This document shows positions 51,762-60,459 of a stretch of 64,000 nt of DNA, one piece after another. Location of the stretch: contig NZ_JAIVAJ010000002.1 in NCBI RefSeq assembly GCF_020171725.1, positions 372,001 through 436,000 of the forward strand. The letters run 5' to 3'. The position numbers and the translations under genes are program-made. Position 1 is the first letter of the stretch, and each line of letters starts with the position of its first letter. The notes beneath the pieces were generated by a model. That model saw nothing but the letters and a program-made list of their open reading frames with translations. It had not been told where the DNA came from and searched no databases. Source of the stretch: Halobacillus litoralis. Its GTDB lineage: Bacteria; Bacillota; Bacilli; Bacillales; Halobacillaceae.

Positions 51762-53381
51762 ATGAACAAGACATGGTGGAAAGAGGCTGTCGTATATCAA
51801 GTGTACTGGCGCAGCTTCAACGATACAGATGGCGACGGATACGGAGATCTCAAAGGAGTCATCGAGAAGCTCGATTACTTAAAAGAGCTCGGTGTAGATG
51901 TGATCTGGCTGAACCCTTGCTATGAATCTCCCGATTTTGATAATGGCTATGACATCTCAAATTATTACCGGATAATGAAAAAAGCTGGAGATATGCAGAC
52001 ATGGGAACGATTACTGAATGAAGTTCACAGACGTGGTATGAAGTTGATTATGGACTTGGTTCTCAACCATACCTCCCATGAACACCCATGGTTTATTGAA
52101 TCTTCTTCATCGAAAGACAACCCGAAAAGAGACTATTACATATGGAAAGATCCTGTGGAAGGAGGTCCGCCGAACAACTGGCGATCTTACTTTGAACCTT
52201 CCTCCTGGACGTTTGATGAGAAGACCGAACAGTATTACATGCATTCGTTTGCTGTAGAACAGCCGGATTTGAACTGGGAGAACGAAGAAATGCGTGAGGA
52301 AATCTATGACATGATGCGCTTCTGGCTTGATAAGGGAATCGATGGTTTCCGTCTGGACGTCATTAACCTTCTCGCGAAGCAGAAAGGGTTCCCGGACTCA
52401 GAAGACCCGGCCAGCCTGAGCTATCTCGGCAACAACCCGGGTATCCATGATTACTTGAAGGAAATGAATGAAAAGGTCCTTAGTCATTATGACATTATGA
52501 CAGTAGGCGAGATTCCTTTTGTAACACCAGAGGACGGGCTGCTTTATGTCGGTGAGGATCGACAGGAGCTTCACACGTTGTTTCATTTCGAAGTCGCGGA
52601 CGATATGCCGTCATGGGATATGAAACGGTATAAAGAAATTCAAAACAGGTGGTATGAGGGACTGAAAGAAAAAGGGACGAACTCTCAGTTTTTGAATAAC
52701 CATGATCACACACGCCAAGTGACACGGTTCGGGAATGACGGGGAGTATCGTGAAGAATCAGCCAAGCTCCTGGCGACCATGCTGCACACCCTGCCTGGGA
52801 TCCCTTACATTTATCAAGGGGAAGAAATCGGAATGACGGGTGTTCGTTTTGATTCGATCGAAGATTATCAGGATATTGCGATGAGGAACAAGTATGAAGA
52901 AGAGGTGGCGAAAGGCCGGGACCATCAGGAAGTGTTTGAAGAGCTGCTCCCCCTGAGTCGCGATAACTCGCGGACACCGATGCAATGGTCCGATGATGAG
53001 AATGCAGGCTTTACAGAGGGACAGCCTTGGATGAAAGTGAATCCGAACTATCCTTCGATCAATGTAAAGGAAGCATTGAAGGATCCGAATTCCGTCTTTT
53101 ACTTCTATCAGCAATTGATTCGACTGCGTAATGAGAACCCTGTCATGGTTTATGGTGATTATCAGGATTTATCTGGAGAAGACCCGGATTTATATTGTTA
53201 CAAAAGGACGTATGAAGGCATCACATGGCTCGTGGCACTCAATCACTCCGATCAGCAGAGTGATTTGGCTCGACTGCAGCTGCAGGAGAATGAGGGAGAA
53301 GTGCTGCTTTCCAACTACTCATCACCAGAAGGCTCTGTTATGCAGCCGCATGAGGCAAGGATTTATAAAATTTCCAAATAG
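51762..53381 (+). CDS. malL: Oligo-1,6-glucosidase / alpha-glucosidase (GH13)
   Basis: 539 residues. Hydrolyses alpha-1,6 and other alpha-glucosidic bonds of isomaltose, sucrose or maltose-type sugars inside the cell. Seen: QVYWRSFNDTDGDGYGDLKG (Ca-binding loop), catalytic Asp in GFRLDVINLL, acid/base Glu in TVGEIPF, and Asp in LNNHDHTR. QPDLNWEN is the MalL/oligo-1,6-glucosidase signature. AAAGAGAGAGGGCG precedes the ATG. No transporter or regulator adjoins it, so sugar uptake genes lie elsewhere. Confidence 0.93.
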   Translation: MNKTWWKEAVVYQVYWRSFNDTDGDGYGDLKGVIEKLDYLKELGVDVIWLNPCYESPDFDNGYDISNYYRIMKKAGDMQTWERLLNEVHRRGMKLIMDLVLNHTSHEHPWFIESSSSKDNPKRDYYIWKDPVEGGPPNNWRSYFEPSSWTFDEKTEQYYMHSFAVEQPDLNWENEEMREEIYDMMRFWLDKGIDGFRLDVINLLAKQKGFPDSEDPASLSYLGNNPGIHDYLKEMNEKVLSHYDIMTVGEIPFVTPEDGLLYVGEDRQELHTLFHFEVADDMPSWDMKRYKEIQNRWYEGLKEKGTNSQFLNNHDHTRQVTRFGNDGEYREESAKLLATMLHTLPGIPYIYQGEEIGMTGVRFDSIEDYQDIAMRNKYEEEVAKGRDHQEVFEELLPLSRDNSRTPMQWSDDENAGFTEGQPWMKVNPNYPSINVKEALKDPNSVFYFYQQLIRLRNENPVMVYGDYQDLSGEDPDLYCYKRTYEGITWLVALNHSDQQSDLARLQLQENEGEVLLSNYSSPEGSVMQPHEARIYKISK

Positions 53382-53386
53382 GTGCG

Positions 53387-53443
53387 AAAAGACTCTTTCC
53401 ATTTCAGGTTGAAGAACCTAAAATGGAAGGGTCTTTTTTTTTA
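53387..53443 (+). terminator. Strong long hairpin terminator
   Basis: Stem AAAGACTCTTTCCATTTCAGG paired to CCTAAAATGGAAGGGTCTTT with mismatches, then nine T residues. Confidence 0.88.
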
Positions 53444-53469
53444 ATGATTTACATAAAGGAGCAAGTGAA

Positions 53470-54777
53470 ATGAAACATAGATGGAAGTGGATAGGGGCTG
53501 CAGTTCTCGTTGTTGGAGCGCTGGCCTTCTGGATGATCAATAATGAAGCTGCAGAACAGAAGGAATGGATGGAAGTCTACCATGATTGGGTCAGTGGTGA
53601 AATGGACGAATACAGACAGCTTAGTTATCACTTAGAAGGAGCGTTGGCATCCAGCTCACCTGAGGCTACGCTGGGTCACCTCTACAGGGCAGTCGAGTCC
53701 GACGGGAGTCCAAGGATGGACACGAACATACCTTTAAAAATGGATGTCGCATCTCCCTTGGGTGAAATGCCCTACGTTGAGTACCCCTTCTATTCAGGGG
53801 ATACGTACGGCTATATAGACTATGTAATCGAGGAGTGGGACAACCAGGGGTTATCCACTGAAGAATGGCGCTACTTGAAGACGGTGCTTGAGCGGAGCCG
53901 TGCTGCAGAGGCTGCGTTTGAATCCATTCAGCAATCTTTGTATGAAGACGGGAGCAGGGTTAACGTAGCATTCGTTCGAGAAGAACTCAGGACCCTTCAG
54001 GAGAAGTGGGATTCTTACCAATCTGCCAGAGAGAATGATCCTGCATTCGAACAGTATTTATACGGCGATAAGAGGTCCAACATCGTTTTCCATGACGAGA
54101 AAAAACTGACTCGTAATGAAGTTGGAGGGATAGTCCAGAATAAGGCGATGTCGATCTTACCTGAAGCGAGTGAGGTTAGCAGTTCTGGTGGTGGTATTGG
54201 TGGTCTATACCCTGAATTCGGTGCCTATTACCACTTCGAATCGGATGACGAGGTATATCTTATTGATGCAGCAGAAAATGGTGGTCACATCCTTGGCCTA
54301 TCTAATTTTGATCGTGAGAAATTGACCTATCAATCGCTGAGCGAAGGTCAATTGAAAGAGGATGCAGCACGAAGAGTAAATGCCTGGAAAGAAGAAGAGT
54401 GGAAAATCGAAGCGATCACACGGAGCAATCAGGATGTCGATGTGTTCTTCTACCCTGTCAAAGAAGGGGTAGCTGTCCAAGCTCAGAAAGTAGTCGTGAG
54501 CTATGATGAAGAGGAAGGGCAATACGCGCTTTCCGAAATCATGTTCAAAGACTATTACACGCAACCAGAGCAGTTGGAAGCTGAACCCACTATTACGGCA
54601 GAAGCGGCCTGGAAAGAAGTGAACCCTCACTTGGAAAAAGACGGGGAAGCGGAATTGGAATTCATTGAAGTGAAACACGAATCTGTTCTTGCCTACCGCC
54701 TGCCTGTGACAGGATTGGACGGAGTGTCGGCTGTCTGGATTAATGCAGACAGCGGGGAGTATATCAAACGGAATTAA
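53470..54777 (+). CDS. Membrane-anchored protein with PepSY-like repeats, YpeB-like
   Basis: 435 residues: an N-terminal TM helix (WIGAAVLVVGALAFWM), a long extracellular helical part and C-terminal repeats. The last repeat, TAEAAWKEVNPHLEKD...VWINADSGEYIKRN, has the PepSY pattern, and the overall order matches YpeB, which stabilises the cortex-lytic enzyme SleB. No sleB is next to it. The N-terminal half diverges, so homology is not certain. AAAGGAGCAAG precedes the ATG. Confidence 0.6.
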   Translation: MKHRWKWIGAAVLVVGALAFWMINNEAAEQKEWMEVYHDWVSGEMDEYRQLSYHLEGALASSSPEATLGHLYRAVESDGSPRMDTNIPLKMDVASPLGEMPYVEYPFYSGDTYGYIDYVIEEWDNQGLSTEEWRYLKTVLERSRAAEAAFESIQQSLYEDGSRVNVAFVREELRTLQEKWDSYQSARENDPAFEQYLYGDKRSNIVFHDEKKLTRNEVGGIVQNKAMSILPEASEVSSSGGGIGGLYPEFGAYYHFESDDEVYLIDAAENGGHILGLSNFDREKLTYQSLSEGQLKEDAARRVNAWKEEEWKIEAITRSNQDVDVFFYPVKEGVAVQAQKVVVSYDEEEGQYALSEIMFKDYYTQPEQLEAEPTITAEAAWKEVNPHLEKDGEAELEFIEVKHESVLAYRLPVTGLDGVSAVWINADSGEYIKRN

Positions 54778-54786
54778 TGGTGTAAG

Positions 54787-54816
54787 AAAGCAGGAGCTTA
54801 AGTCTCCTGCTTTTCA
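54787..54816 (+). terminator. Hairpin terminator
   Basis: 10-bp stem AAAGCAGGAG/CTCCTGCTTT, 7-nt loop, then TTC. Confidence 0.75.
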
Positions 54817-54826
54817 TATTTCATGA

Positions 54827-54869
54827 TTGTAAAGTTTCCTTTACAAAAACAGAACGATGGCATAAACTG
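54827..54869 (+). promoter_or_regulatory. Palindromic operator and promoter of the XRE operon
   Basis: TTGTAAAG-TTTC-CTTTACAA is a perfect 20-bp palindrome at 54827-54846. TTTACA (54840-54845) reads as a -35 box with TAAACT (54864-54869) as -10, spacer 18. A dimeric XRE regulator bound here would cover the -35, so autorepression is likely (inference). Confidence 0.65.
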
Positions 54870-54889
54870 TATGTGAGGGAGGGGAAGGC

Positions 54890-55093
54890 TTGAAAAATAG
54901 AGTTGCAGAGCATCGCAAAAAGCTCGGTTTGTCTCAAGACCGGCTGGCTCAAAAGCTGGACGTATCCAGACAAACGATCATATCGATTGAAAAAGGGCGT
55001 TACTCCCCTTCACTGCCACTGGCTTTTCAATTGGCGAAGACGTTCGGAGTCACGATTGAAACACTATTCATATATGAGGGGGAAGAAGATTGA
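54890..55093 (+). CDS. XRE-family transcriptional regulator
   Basis: 67 residues, a single helix-turn-helix: HRKKLGLSQDRLAQKLDVSRQTIISIEKGRYSPSLPLAFQLAKTF. This is the YgzD-like compact type that usually pairs with a membrane protein. TTG start follows GGGAGGGGAAGG. The stop overlaps the TTG of the next gene. Confidence 0.9.
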   Translation: MKNRVAEHRKKLGLSQDRLAQKLDVSRQTIISIEKGRYSPSLPLAFQLAKTFGVTIETLFIYEGEED

Positions 55094-55473
55094 GGAAGGA
55101 TTATTATCCTAAGGCGTTTATCGGGGCAGGGGTCGTACTCGGTTTGCAGTTTTTGTTTATTTTGACGATCAGTCTGCTTGCAAAAGACGGGATTCCGCTA
55201 TATGCACTGCCGCTTTTGTCACTTGCTGTCATCGCTTTCTGCATGAGTCACCTTTACCCGCAATTTAAACAGAAGGATGAGCGGATGAAGCTGATCCGCT
55301 ACAAAGGGTTATTTGTATCGTTTTTCGTCATTTTAGGCTTAATGTCGGTTTTGCTGTTGCTGCTTCAAGTGAACGTGGTTTCGTTGACAGCTGTTGAAGT
55401 GATTCAAATTCTGATTGCCCTTTATATGACCGTTGTGTTCAGCTCGTGGGTCATCGTTTCAAAGACCACTTAG
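55090..55473 (+). CDS. Membrane protein paired with XRE regulator (DUF2178-like)
   Basis: 127 residues with four TM helices. The loop FKQKDERMKLIRYKG between helices 2 and 3 is the hallmark of DUF2178/DUF3796-type proteins that follow small XRE genes. TTG start overlaps the regulator stop (TTGA). Function unknown, possibly sensing for the regulator (inference). Confidence 0.7.
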   Translation: MRKDYYPKAFIGAGVVLGLQFLFILTISLLAKDGIPLYALPLLSLAVIAFCMSHLYPQFKQKDERMKLIRYKGLFVSFFVILGLMSVLLLLLQVNVVSLTAVEVIQILIALYMTVVFSSWVIVSKTT

Positions 55474-55486
55474 AGGAGGAGATCAA

Positions 55487-55657
55487 ATGGCCTGGTTGAC
55501 GCTGTTGTTGTTTTTGGTCGGGTTTGGTGCCATGTATATGATTACAAAGAAATTCACGGTTGATCGGTCCCTGACAAAGCAGGGGTTCATCTGGTTGATT
55601 GTAACATCGGGGATCTTGTTTTTCGTGACGTTCTTAAGTGTTCGGATGTTTTCATAG
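55487..55657 (+). CDS. Small two-helix membrane protein, 56 aa
   Basis: ATG 55487 follows GAGGAGGAG at 6 nt. Helices at about 3-20 and 33-52 separated by ITKKFTVDRSLTKQG. 13 bp after the DUF2178-like gene, so the third member of the XRE unit. No family recognised. Confidence 0.7.
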   Translation: MAWLTLLLFLVGFGAMYMITKKFTVDRSLTKQGFIWLIVTSGILFFVTFLSVRMFS

Positions 55658-55684
55658 TGAAGAGAGTTTAAAGGAGAGGATGAC

Positions 55685-56434
55685 ATGGGAATGACTTCTA
55701 ATCATACTTATATCCAATCGATAAGGCTGAAGGAGGGGGACCTGCCTAAAGAAGAGTTCCCTTTGAACATACCGGCATTACGATCTTTTTCGTCCCTCTA
55801 TTTCCATCCGAATGTTACGTATGTCATTGGTGAGAATGGAGTGGGCAAGTCCACGCTTCTCGAAGGGGTCGCTGTTGCGTTAGGATTCAATGCAGAGGGT
55901 GGAACGTTGAACTTCAATTTCTCCAGCTACGATTCTCATTCTGATTTACATGATTACCTGCGTGTCGCAAGAGGTACAACGCGTCCAAAGGATTCTTTTT
56001 TCTTCAGGGCTGAAACGTTCTATAATGTAGCGACGAATATTGAAGAACTGGATTCAGAAGGATTCGGTCCAAAAGTGATTGATGGGTTCGGAGGAGAGTC
56101 ATTACATAAGCAATCTCATGGGGAGTCGTTCTTTGCTGCGTTTATGCACCGGTTCTCTGGAAACGGACTATATATCCTGGATGAACCAGAGGCGGCACTC
56201 TCTCCGACGCGCCAGCTTTCGATGCTGTCACGGATCCATGAATTAGTAGAGCAGGGATCACAGTTCATCATCTCCACCCATTCTCCGCTGCTGATGGCTT
56301 ATCCGGATTCGAAAATCATCGAGCTGACGGAAGAGGGGATGGAAGAAACGCATTTAACAGAAACCGATCACTACCGGACTATGGAACAGTTCTTTGAAGA
56401 CAGAGAGCGGTTGTTGTATCATTTGTTCAAGTGA
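55685..56434 (+). CDS. AAA/ABC-type ATPase, stand-alone
   Basis: 249 residues, single domain. Walker A GENGVGKST (49-57), signature-like QSHGESFFAAF, Walker B LYILDEPEAAL and the switch His in STHSPLL. No membrane partner. These predicted ATPases resemble SMC/RecF-type heads without coiled coil. AAAGGAGAGGATGAC precedes ATG. Follows the XRE unit by 27 bp and may be co-transcribed. Role unknown. Confidence 0.83.
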   Translation: MGMTSNHTYIQSIRLKEGDLPKEEFPLNIPALRSFSSLYFHPNVTYVIGENGVGKSTLLEGVAVALGFNAEGGTLNFNFSSYDSHSDLHDYLRVARGTTRPKDSFFFRAETFYNVATNIEELDSEGFGPKVIDGFGGESLHKQSHGESFFAAFMHRFSGNGLYILDEPEAALSPTRQLSMLSRIHELVEQGSQFIISTHSPLLMAYPDSKIIELTEEGMEETHLTETDHYRTMEQFFEDRERLLYHLFK

Positions 56435-56494
56435 GAAATGCCGAGAGGGAATGGATCGCCGCCGAACCATTTCCTTTCTTAGTAGAAAAGGTTG

Positions 56495-57202
56495 ATGAAG
56501 AAAATGGGAAAAATAAAATGGTCGATCGGGATATGTGTCTTGCTCGCCGGAGTTGTTTTTTTATGGGATATAAATCGTGGAGTGGAGCCTTTGGAAGACG
56601 AAACGATGACAATTCAAATGAAAGATTCTAATCTATTTGAAATGAGTATGGGAGAAATGTGGTCGGATGTAAGGAAGGAATGGCCACGGGGAAATGCCGG
56701 GCGTATCGATGAGTTTCGACTTGTATTGGATCAGACCGGAAGCGTCGAGCGTTTAGACGCTGTGGTTCTTATTCCTCTTCAAGAAGGAACCGCTCTCTAT
56801 GATCTGGAATTCAACAAAAAAAGAAGCGTAATGGACGTCAGGCGAAGTATCCATGAGAACCACCATATGGAGATTGATTCTGATGATGTAAGTCCAGAAG
56901 CGTACTTTGCCTATATGAACTGGATCGAAAAAGAGACCATTCCCGGTGATTCAAACTATTATACAATCAGTTCCGAACCCTATGTCCATAAAAAGTATGA
57001 TATTCCGAACTATGATTCTTATCATGTAAAGGAAGAAGGAAAGACCGACGTAAGTGACCTGTACGATCCAGTAACGACTGTCGTAACGAATGTGTGTGGA
57101 ACGAAAGTATCACCTGATAATCCTTACTTTGCTGAGGAATGTCAAGTGAGTGAAAAGTGGCTCTTTGATATGAGAAGAGATGAAAATGGCGAATGGTATT
57201 AA
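56495..57202 (+). CDS. Membrane-anchored extracellular protein of unknown function
   Basis: About 235 residues. TM/signal segment (IKWSIGICVLLAGVVFLW) and a soluble acidic domain with two late cysteines (VCGTKVSPDNPYFAEEC) that could form a disulfide. TTG 56492, ATG 56495 and ATG 56504 are all possible starts; AGAAAAGG lies just before. No family recognised. Confidence 0.65.
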   Translation: MKKMGKIKWSIGICVLLAGVVFLWDINRGVEPLEDETMTIQMKDSNLFEMSMGEMWSDVRKEWPRGNAGRIDEFRLVLDQTGSVERLDAVVLIPLQEGTALYDLEFNKKRSVMDVRRSIHENHHMEIDSDDVSPEAYFAYMNWIEKETIPGDSNYYTISSEPYVHKKYDIPNYDSYHVKEEGKTDVSDLYDPVTTVVTNVCGTKVSPDNPYFAEECQVSEKWLFDMRRDENGEWY

Positions 57203-57235
57203 AGGTCAGAGCGGACAGGCTCTGGCCTTTTTGCG
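57201..57235. terminator. Bidirectional hairpin terminator
   Basis: AAAGGTCAGAGC/GCTCTGGCCTTT, 12-bp stem with one wobble, then TTTTGC. The stem starts inside the preceding gene's stop. Confidence 0.85.
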
Positions 57236-57237
57236 TT

Positions 57238-58092
57238 TTATGATGGGATGTTATTCGGTTTGTTTTCATAAGATACATATACTTTATCTTTACTTGATTT
57301 CGCATCGTACATCGCTTGATCCGCTTTATCCAGAATGGAATCGAGCTCTTCATGTCCAAATTGAAAGACGTACACCCCGATACTCAAGTCCACCTTTAAT
57401 GAAATCCCTTCAATCGTAATGAAGTCCTCAAATGGCTTTCGAATCTGTCGACATTTAAACGGCACCTCGTTTTCGGGGTCGATGACAGGGTGAACCAGGA
57501 TGAATTCATCTCCTGCGAGCCTGTATAGACGTGTTCCTTTTCCCGCCTCTTTTGATATGGTGCGCGCCATAAACTTCAACACAAGATCCCCCATCAGGTG
57601 ACCGTATGTATCATTCACCTTTTTAAACCGGTTCAGATCAAGAAAATACAAGGCATAAGAACGTCCTATCTTGGATTCGGTGTGGTGGAAGAATTGTTGA
57701 AGCGCCAGTCGATTCGGAAGTCTCGTTAAGTCATCACGCTGCATCGAACGCTGTGTCTTTTGGAGGGCTTCGATTGTGCCGTTTACATTATTTCGAAGGT
57801 CACCTAGAAGCCCTGTACTTTTCATATCGGATCGTGCGCTCAAATCGCCTCTACGGACAGCTTTTAACACATTTTGAAAATGTTGAATGAATTTTTTGAT
57901 GAAAATGGAAAATATGAGATAATGACCAAGACCCAGCACGACACCTGTGATGACGCAGACAATGGTAAACAGCGGTCTCATATCATCCGGAAGTGGCATC
58001 CATACTGGTAAAGTAAGGGAGAAAAATACCCCGATCAGGACGCCAAGCCCGATATAGACTGCGAGAACAATATGCAAATAGTTCATCTTCAT
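57238..58092 (-). CDS. Membrane GGDEF protein (diguanylate cyclase-like)
   Basis: 284 residues: two TM helices (about 5-30, 40-66), a HAMP-like linker (LKAVRRGDLSARSD) and a GGDEF domain (about 115-275). The active-site loop is AGDEF (193-197), an accepted variant. LDLNRFKKVNDTYGHLMGD, RDDLTRLPNR and LSIGV are intact, so activity is plausible. No I-site RxxD is seen at the usual spot five residues before the motif. It would make c-di-GMP at the membrane. AAAGG precedes the ATG. Confidence 0.9.
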   Translation of the reverse strand: MKMNYLHIVLAVYIGLGVLIGVFFSLTLPVWMPLPDDMRPLFTIVCVITGVVLGLGHYLIFSIFIKKFIQHFQNVLKAVRRGDLSARSDMKSTGLLGDLRNNVNGTIEALQKTQRSMQRDDLTRLPNRLALQQFFHHTESKIGRSYALYFLDLNRFKKVNDTYGHLMGDLVLKFMARTISKEAGKGTRLYRLAGDEFILVHPVIDPENEVPFKCRQIRKPFEDFITIEGISLKVDLSIGVYVFQFGHEELDSILDKADQAMYDAKSSKDKVYVSYENKPNNIPS

Positions 58093-58197
58093 GATCTACG
58101 ACCTTTCAAAGACTGAATGATTTCTCAATAATATGTCCCCTTTACATAGGACTATGAAACTATCTCAGTAAAATTAATTAAATGTGGAGGTGGTAAG

Positions 58198-58281
58198 ATG
58201 TTAATCAATATCCTGTTAGGTGTCGGCTTGACGTTCTTCGTCATTTTTATCATTGCTGTTGGAAGTGCTTTGAAAAAATAA
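58198..58281 (+). CDS. Small membrane protein, 27 aa
   Basis: MLINILLGVGLTFF... single hydrophobic helix ending ALKK. GGAGGTGGTAAG precedes the ATG. Two stop codons in tandem follow. Only 12 bp separate it from the promoter of the MerR fusion gene. Confidence 0.55.
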   Translation: MLINILLGVGLTFFVIFIIAVGSALKK

Positions 58282-58292
58282 TAGATTTCCCC

Positions 58293-58323
58293 TTTACTTT
58301 AACGTGACGTCAACCTTTATGAT
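58293..58323 (+). promoter_or_regulatory. MerR-type promoter with 19-bp spacer and operator
   Basis: TTTACT (58293-58298) and TATGAT (58318-58323) are separated by 19 bp, the long spacer typical of MerR-activated promoters. The spacer contains TTAACGT-G-ACGTCAA (58299-58313), a near-perfect inverted repeat suited to a MerR dimer. It drives the MerR-methyltransferase gene, so autoactivation is expected. Confidence 0.7.
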
Positions 58324-58351
58324 GTAGTCAACACATGAAGGAGGAAGGACA

Positions 58352-59362
58352 TTGCAGATTAAACAAGTTGCAGAGAAATTACATACGACGACTCGAACGA
58401 TCCGCTATTATGAAGAGAAAGGATTAATCGAGCCTGAAAAAATGGAGAATGATTACAGAGTTTTCAATGAGGAACAGGTCGAACAGCTGAAGGTGATTCT
58501 GGCCTTAAGGGAAGTCGGAATGTCTACTAGTCAGATCAAACAGACCATCACACACCAAGGAGCAATGGATCGTAAATTAAGTGAACAACGTTCGGCCCTC
58601 TATTCAGAGTGGCTCGAGATTAGGGACATGGTTGAGACTCTCGATGATCTATTGAAAAGCGACCAAAAGAATTTAGTAGATAAAGCTCGCGCGCTGAAGC
58701 AAATGAAAGAAAAGAGAAAGAGCTGGAAGGATCAATGGGACTTCGATTCACAAGCGGGAACGTATCAATCGGACTTAAAGAAAGAAGGACACGGATTCAA
58801 TGTCCATGAAGGCTATGATGAAGCGTTAGGTTATGCTCATCGCATTGTAGAAGCAAAAGTAGGAGAAACAGGGCTTGATATCGGTATTGGAACAGGAAAT
58901 CTCGGTTCCCGCTATTTGGCGGATGGCGCTTCGGTGATTGGGGTGGATCAGTCCGAAGAAATGCTTAAGATGTGCCGTGAACAGCACCCGGAAATCGATA
59001 CGAGGTCAGGTCATTTCCTGCAACTACCGGTCATGAGTCAATCCGTCGATTTTATTACAACGAGCTATGCCCTTCACCACGTAAAAGAAGAAGATAAACC
59101 CCTGGCTCTTGAGGAGATGGCTCGAGTTTTGAAGCCGAATGGGCGTCTTGTCATTGCGGATCTCATGTTTGATGATGAAGAAGGCCGCCGCGGAGTTCTG
59201 CGAAACTATGAGGCAGCAGGAAACGATGAAGCGGTCGAAGCCATCGAGGATGAGTATTATGGGAACCGTTCTCGAATAAAGGAAAAGCTTATGCAGCTCG
59301 GATACAGAGTAAAGGTTCGTAAAATCAATCATATTCTCACTGTCATCCATGCAGAAAAGTAG
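58352..59362 (+). CDS. MerR-family regulator fused to a SAM-dependent methyltransferase
   Basis: 336 residues. Residues 1-70 form a MerR helix-turn-helix (QVAEKLHTTTRTIRYYEEKGLI). A long dimerisation helix spans ~75-125. Residues ~128-336 are a class I methyltransferase with motif I GLDIGIGTGNLG (174-185), GVDQSEEML and SYALHHVKEEDKPLALEEMARVLKPNGRL. The catalytic half resembles YrrT-type enzymes. TTG start follows GAAGGAGGAAG. The methyltransferase part may act as the effector sensor, with SAM or its acceptor as signal (inference). Confidence 0.9.
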   Translation: MQIKQVAEKLHTTTRTIRYYEEKGLIEPEKMENDYRVFNEEQVEQLKVILALREVGMSTSQIKQTITHQGAMDRKLSEQRSALYSEWLEIRDMVETLDDLLKSDQKNLVDKARALKQMKEKRKSWKDQWDFDSQAGTYQSDLKKEGHGFNVHEGYDEALGYAHRIVEAKVGETGLDIGIGTGNLGSRYLADGASVIGVDQSEEMLKMCREQHPEIDTRSGHFLQLPVMSQSVDFITTSYALHHVKEEDKPLALEEMARVLKPNGRLVIADLMFDDEEGRRGVLRNYEAAGNDEAVEAIEDEYYGNRSRIKEKLMQLGYRVKVRKINHILTVIHAEK

Positions 59363-59427
59363 AATAAAAATGCGAGAGCGCTCATATAGTGTGGTACACA
59401 TTATGATGGAAAGCGGGTGTGTGTATC

Positions 59428-59655
59428 ATGCAAAGAAGAGGATGGCTCGATCGTACACAGTGGGAGCTGGTGTGTTCAACGAAGGATATCAATGAGTATT
59501 TCAGAAGGCTTGGCGCTTTAAAAAATGATGGCATCGAAGTGAGAACGGAAACATCACCTGCAGGAGCCACTCATGGAGGTGGTTCCAGGATCACGTGTCA
59601 TTATCAAATCTATGTAGAAGAAAACTCTTATCACCAGGCCATGGAGATTCTATAA
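59428..59655 (+). CDS. Protein of unknown function, 75 aa
   Basis: MQRRGWLDRTQWELVCSTKD start, a Gly-rich turn (GATHGGGSRI) and IYVEENSYHQAMEIL end, which suggest a small alpha/beta domain. ATG 59428 or GTG 59419 may be the start; the RBS is poor. No family recognised. A terminator lies 30 bp after the stop. Confidence 0.5.
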   Translation: MQRRGWLDRTQWELVCSTKDINEYFRRLGALKNDGIEVRTETSPAGATHGGGSRITCHYQIYVEENSYHQAMEIL

Positions 59656-59684
59656 TGTCAGGATATTTTTCCACTGGCATGATT

Positions 59685-59720
59685 AAAGGCAGCCTCTTCC
59701 AAAGTGAAGGCTGCTTTTTG
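59685..59720 (+). terminator. Hairpin terminator
   Basis: 11-bp perfect stem AAAGGCAGCCT/AGGCTGCTTTT-like with a 12-nt loop and T run. The next 158 bp to the GNAT gene show only AT-rich sequence. Confidence 0.8.
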
Positions 59721-59878
59721 ATTGCTTGAATTGTTGAGCAAAACTGGTCATATTCGATGTGGATGTGAGCTGCAAATAAGATTTGGATGTCATATCATAG
59801 AAAATTCCAAAAATTCTATTGATTTTCTCCATGAAGTGCGGTTTGATTGTATGTACCCAATAAAATGGAGGAGATTGT

Positions 59879-60448
59879 ATGAATGCTGCCTTAAGGGAAG
59901 TAAAAGAAGAAATTTTGACAGAACGTTTGGTCCTGCGTGCTCCAAGACCGGGGGATGGTGAAGAAATCAATAGAGCTGTTCATGCTTCTATCAACGAACT
60001 AAGCCAATGGCTTCCGTTCGCTTTTCAAAAACCGACTGTAGAAGATACCGAGTCCAATACTCGAAAGGCAGCGGCTAAATTTCTTACGAGAGAGAACTTA
60101 CGTTATTTGATCCTGTCGAGGGAGTCGGGGGAACTGATCGGGTCGACAGGTTTTCATAATATAGACTGGGACGTACCAAAGCTTGAGATCGGATATTGGA
60201 TTGTAACAGAACATAGCGGAAAAGGGTATATAACTGAAGCGGTGCAGGCTTTGACTACCTATGCTCTAAACGACTTAGACATGGCCCGTGTCGAAATCCA
60301 ATGTGACCGTGAGAACATGAGAAGCCGCTCGATTCCAGAGAAGTTAGGGTATGAGCTTGAAGGGATTTTGAAAAACGATGACCGATCTGTCGATGGCTCA
60401 AAACTGACGGATACGTGTATTTATGCAAAGGTGAAAGAAGAGGCATAG
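59879..60448 (+). CDS. GNAT-family N-acetyltransferase, RimJ/RimL-like
   Basis: 189 residues. LTERLVLRAPRPGDGEEI, EIGYWIVTEHSGKGYITEAVQAL (GKGY acetyl-CoA loop), ARVEIQCDRENMRSRSIPEKLGY. Typical RimL-like enzyme. TGGAGGAG precedes the ATG. A second GNAT starts 11 bp after the stop. Confidence 0.88.
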   Translation: MNAALREVKEEILTERLVLRAPRPGDGEEINRAVHASINELSQWLPFAFQKPTVEDTESNTRKAAAKFLTRENLRYLILSRESGELIGSTGFHNIDWDVPKLEIGYWIVTEHSGKGYITEAVQALTTYALNDLDMARVEIQCDRENMRSRSIPEKLGYELEGILKNDDRSVDGSKLTDTCIYAKVKEEA

Positions 60449-60459
60449 GGGCAAAGGAC

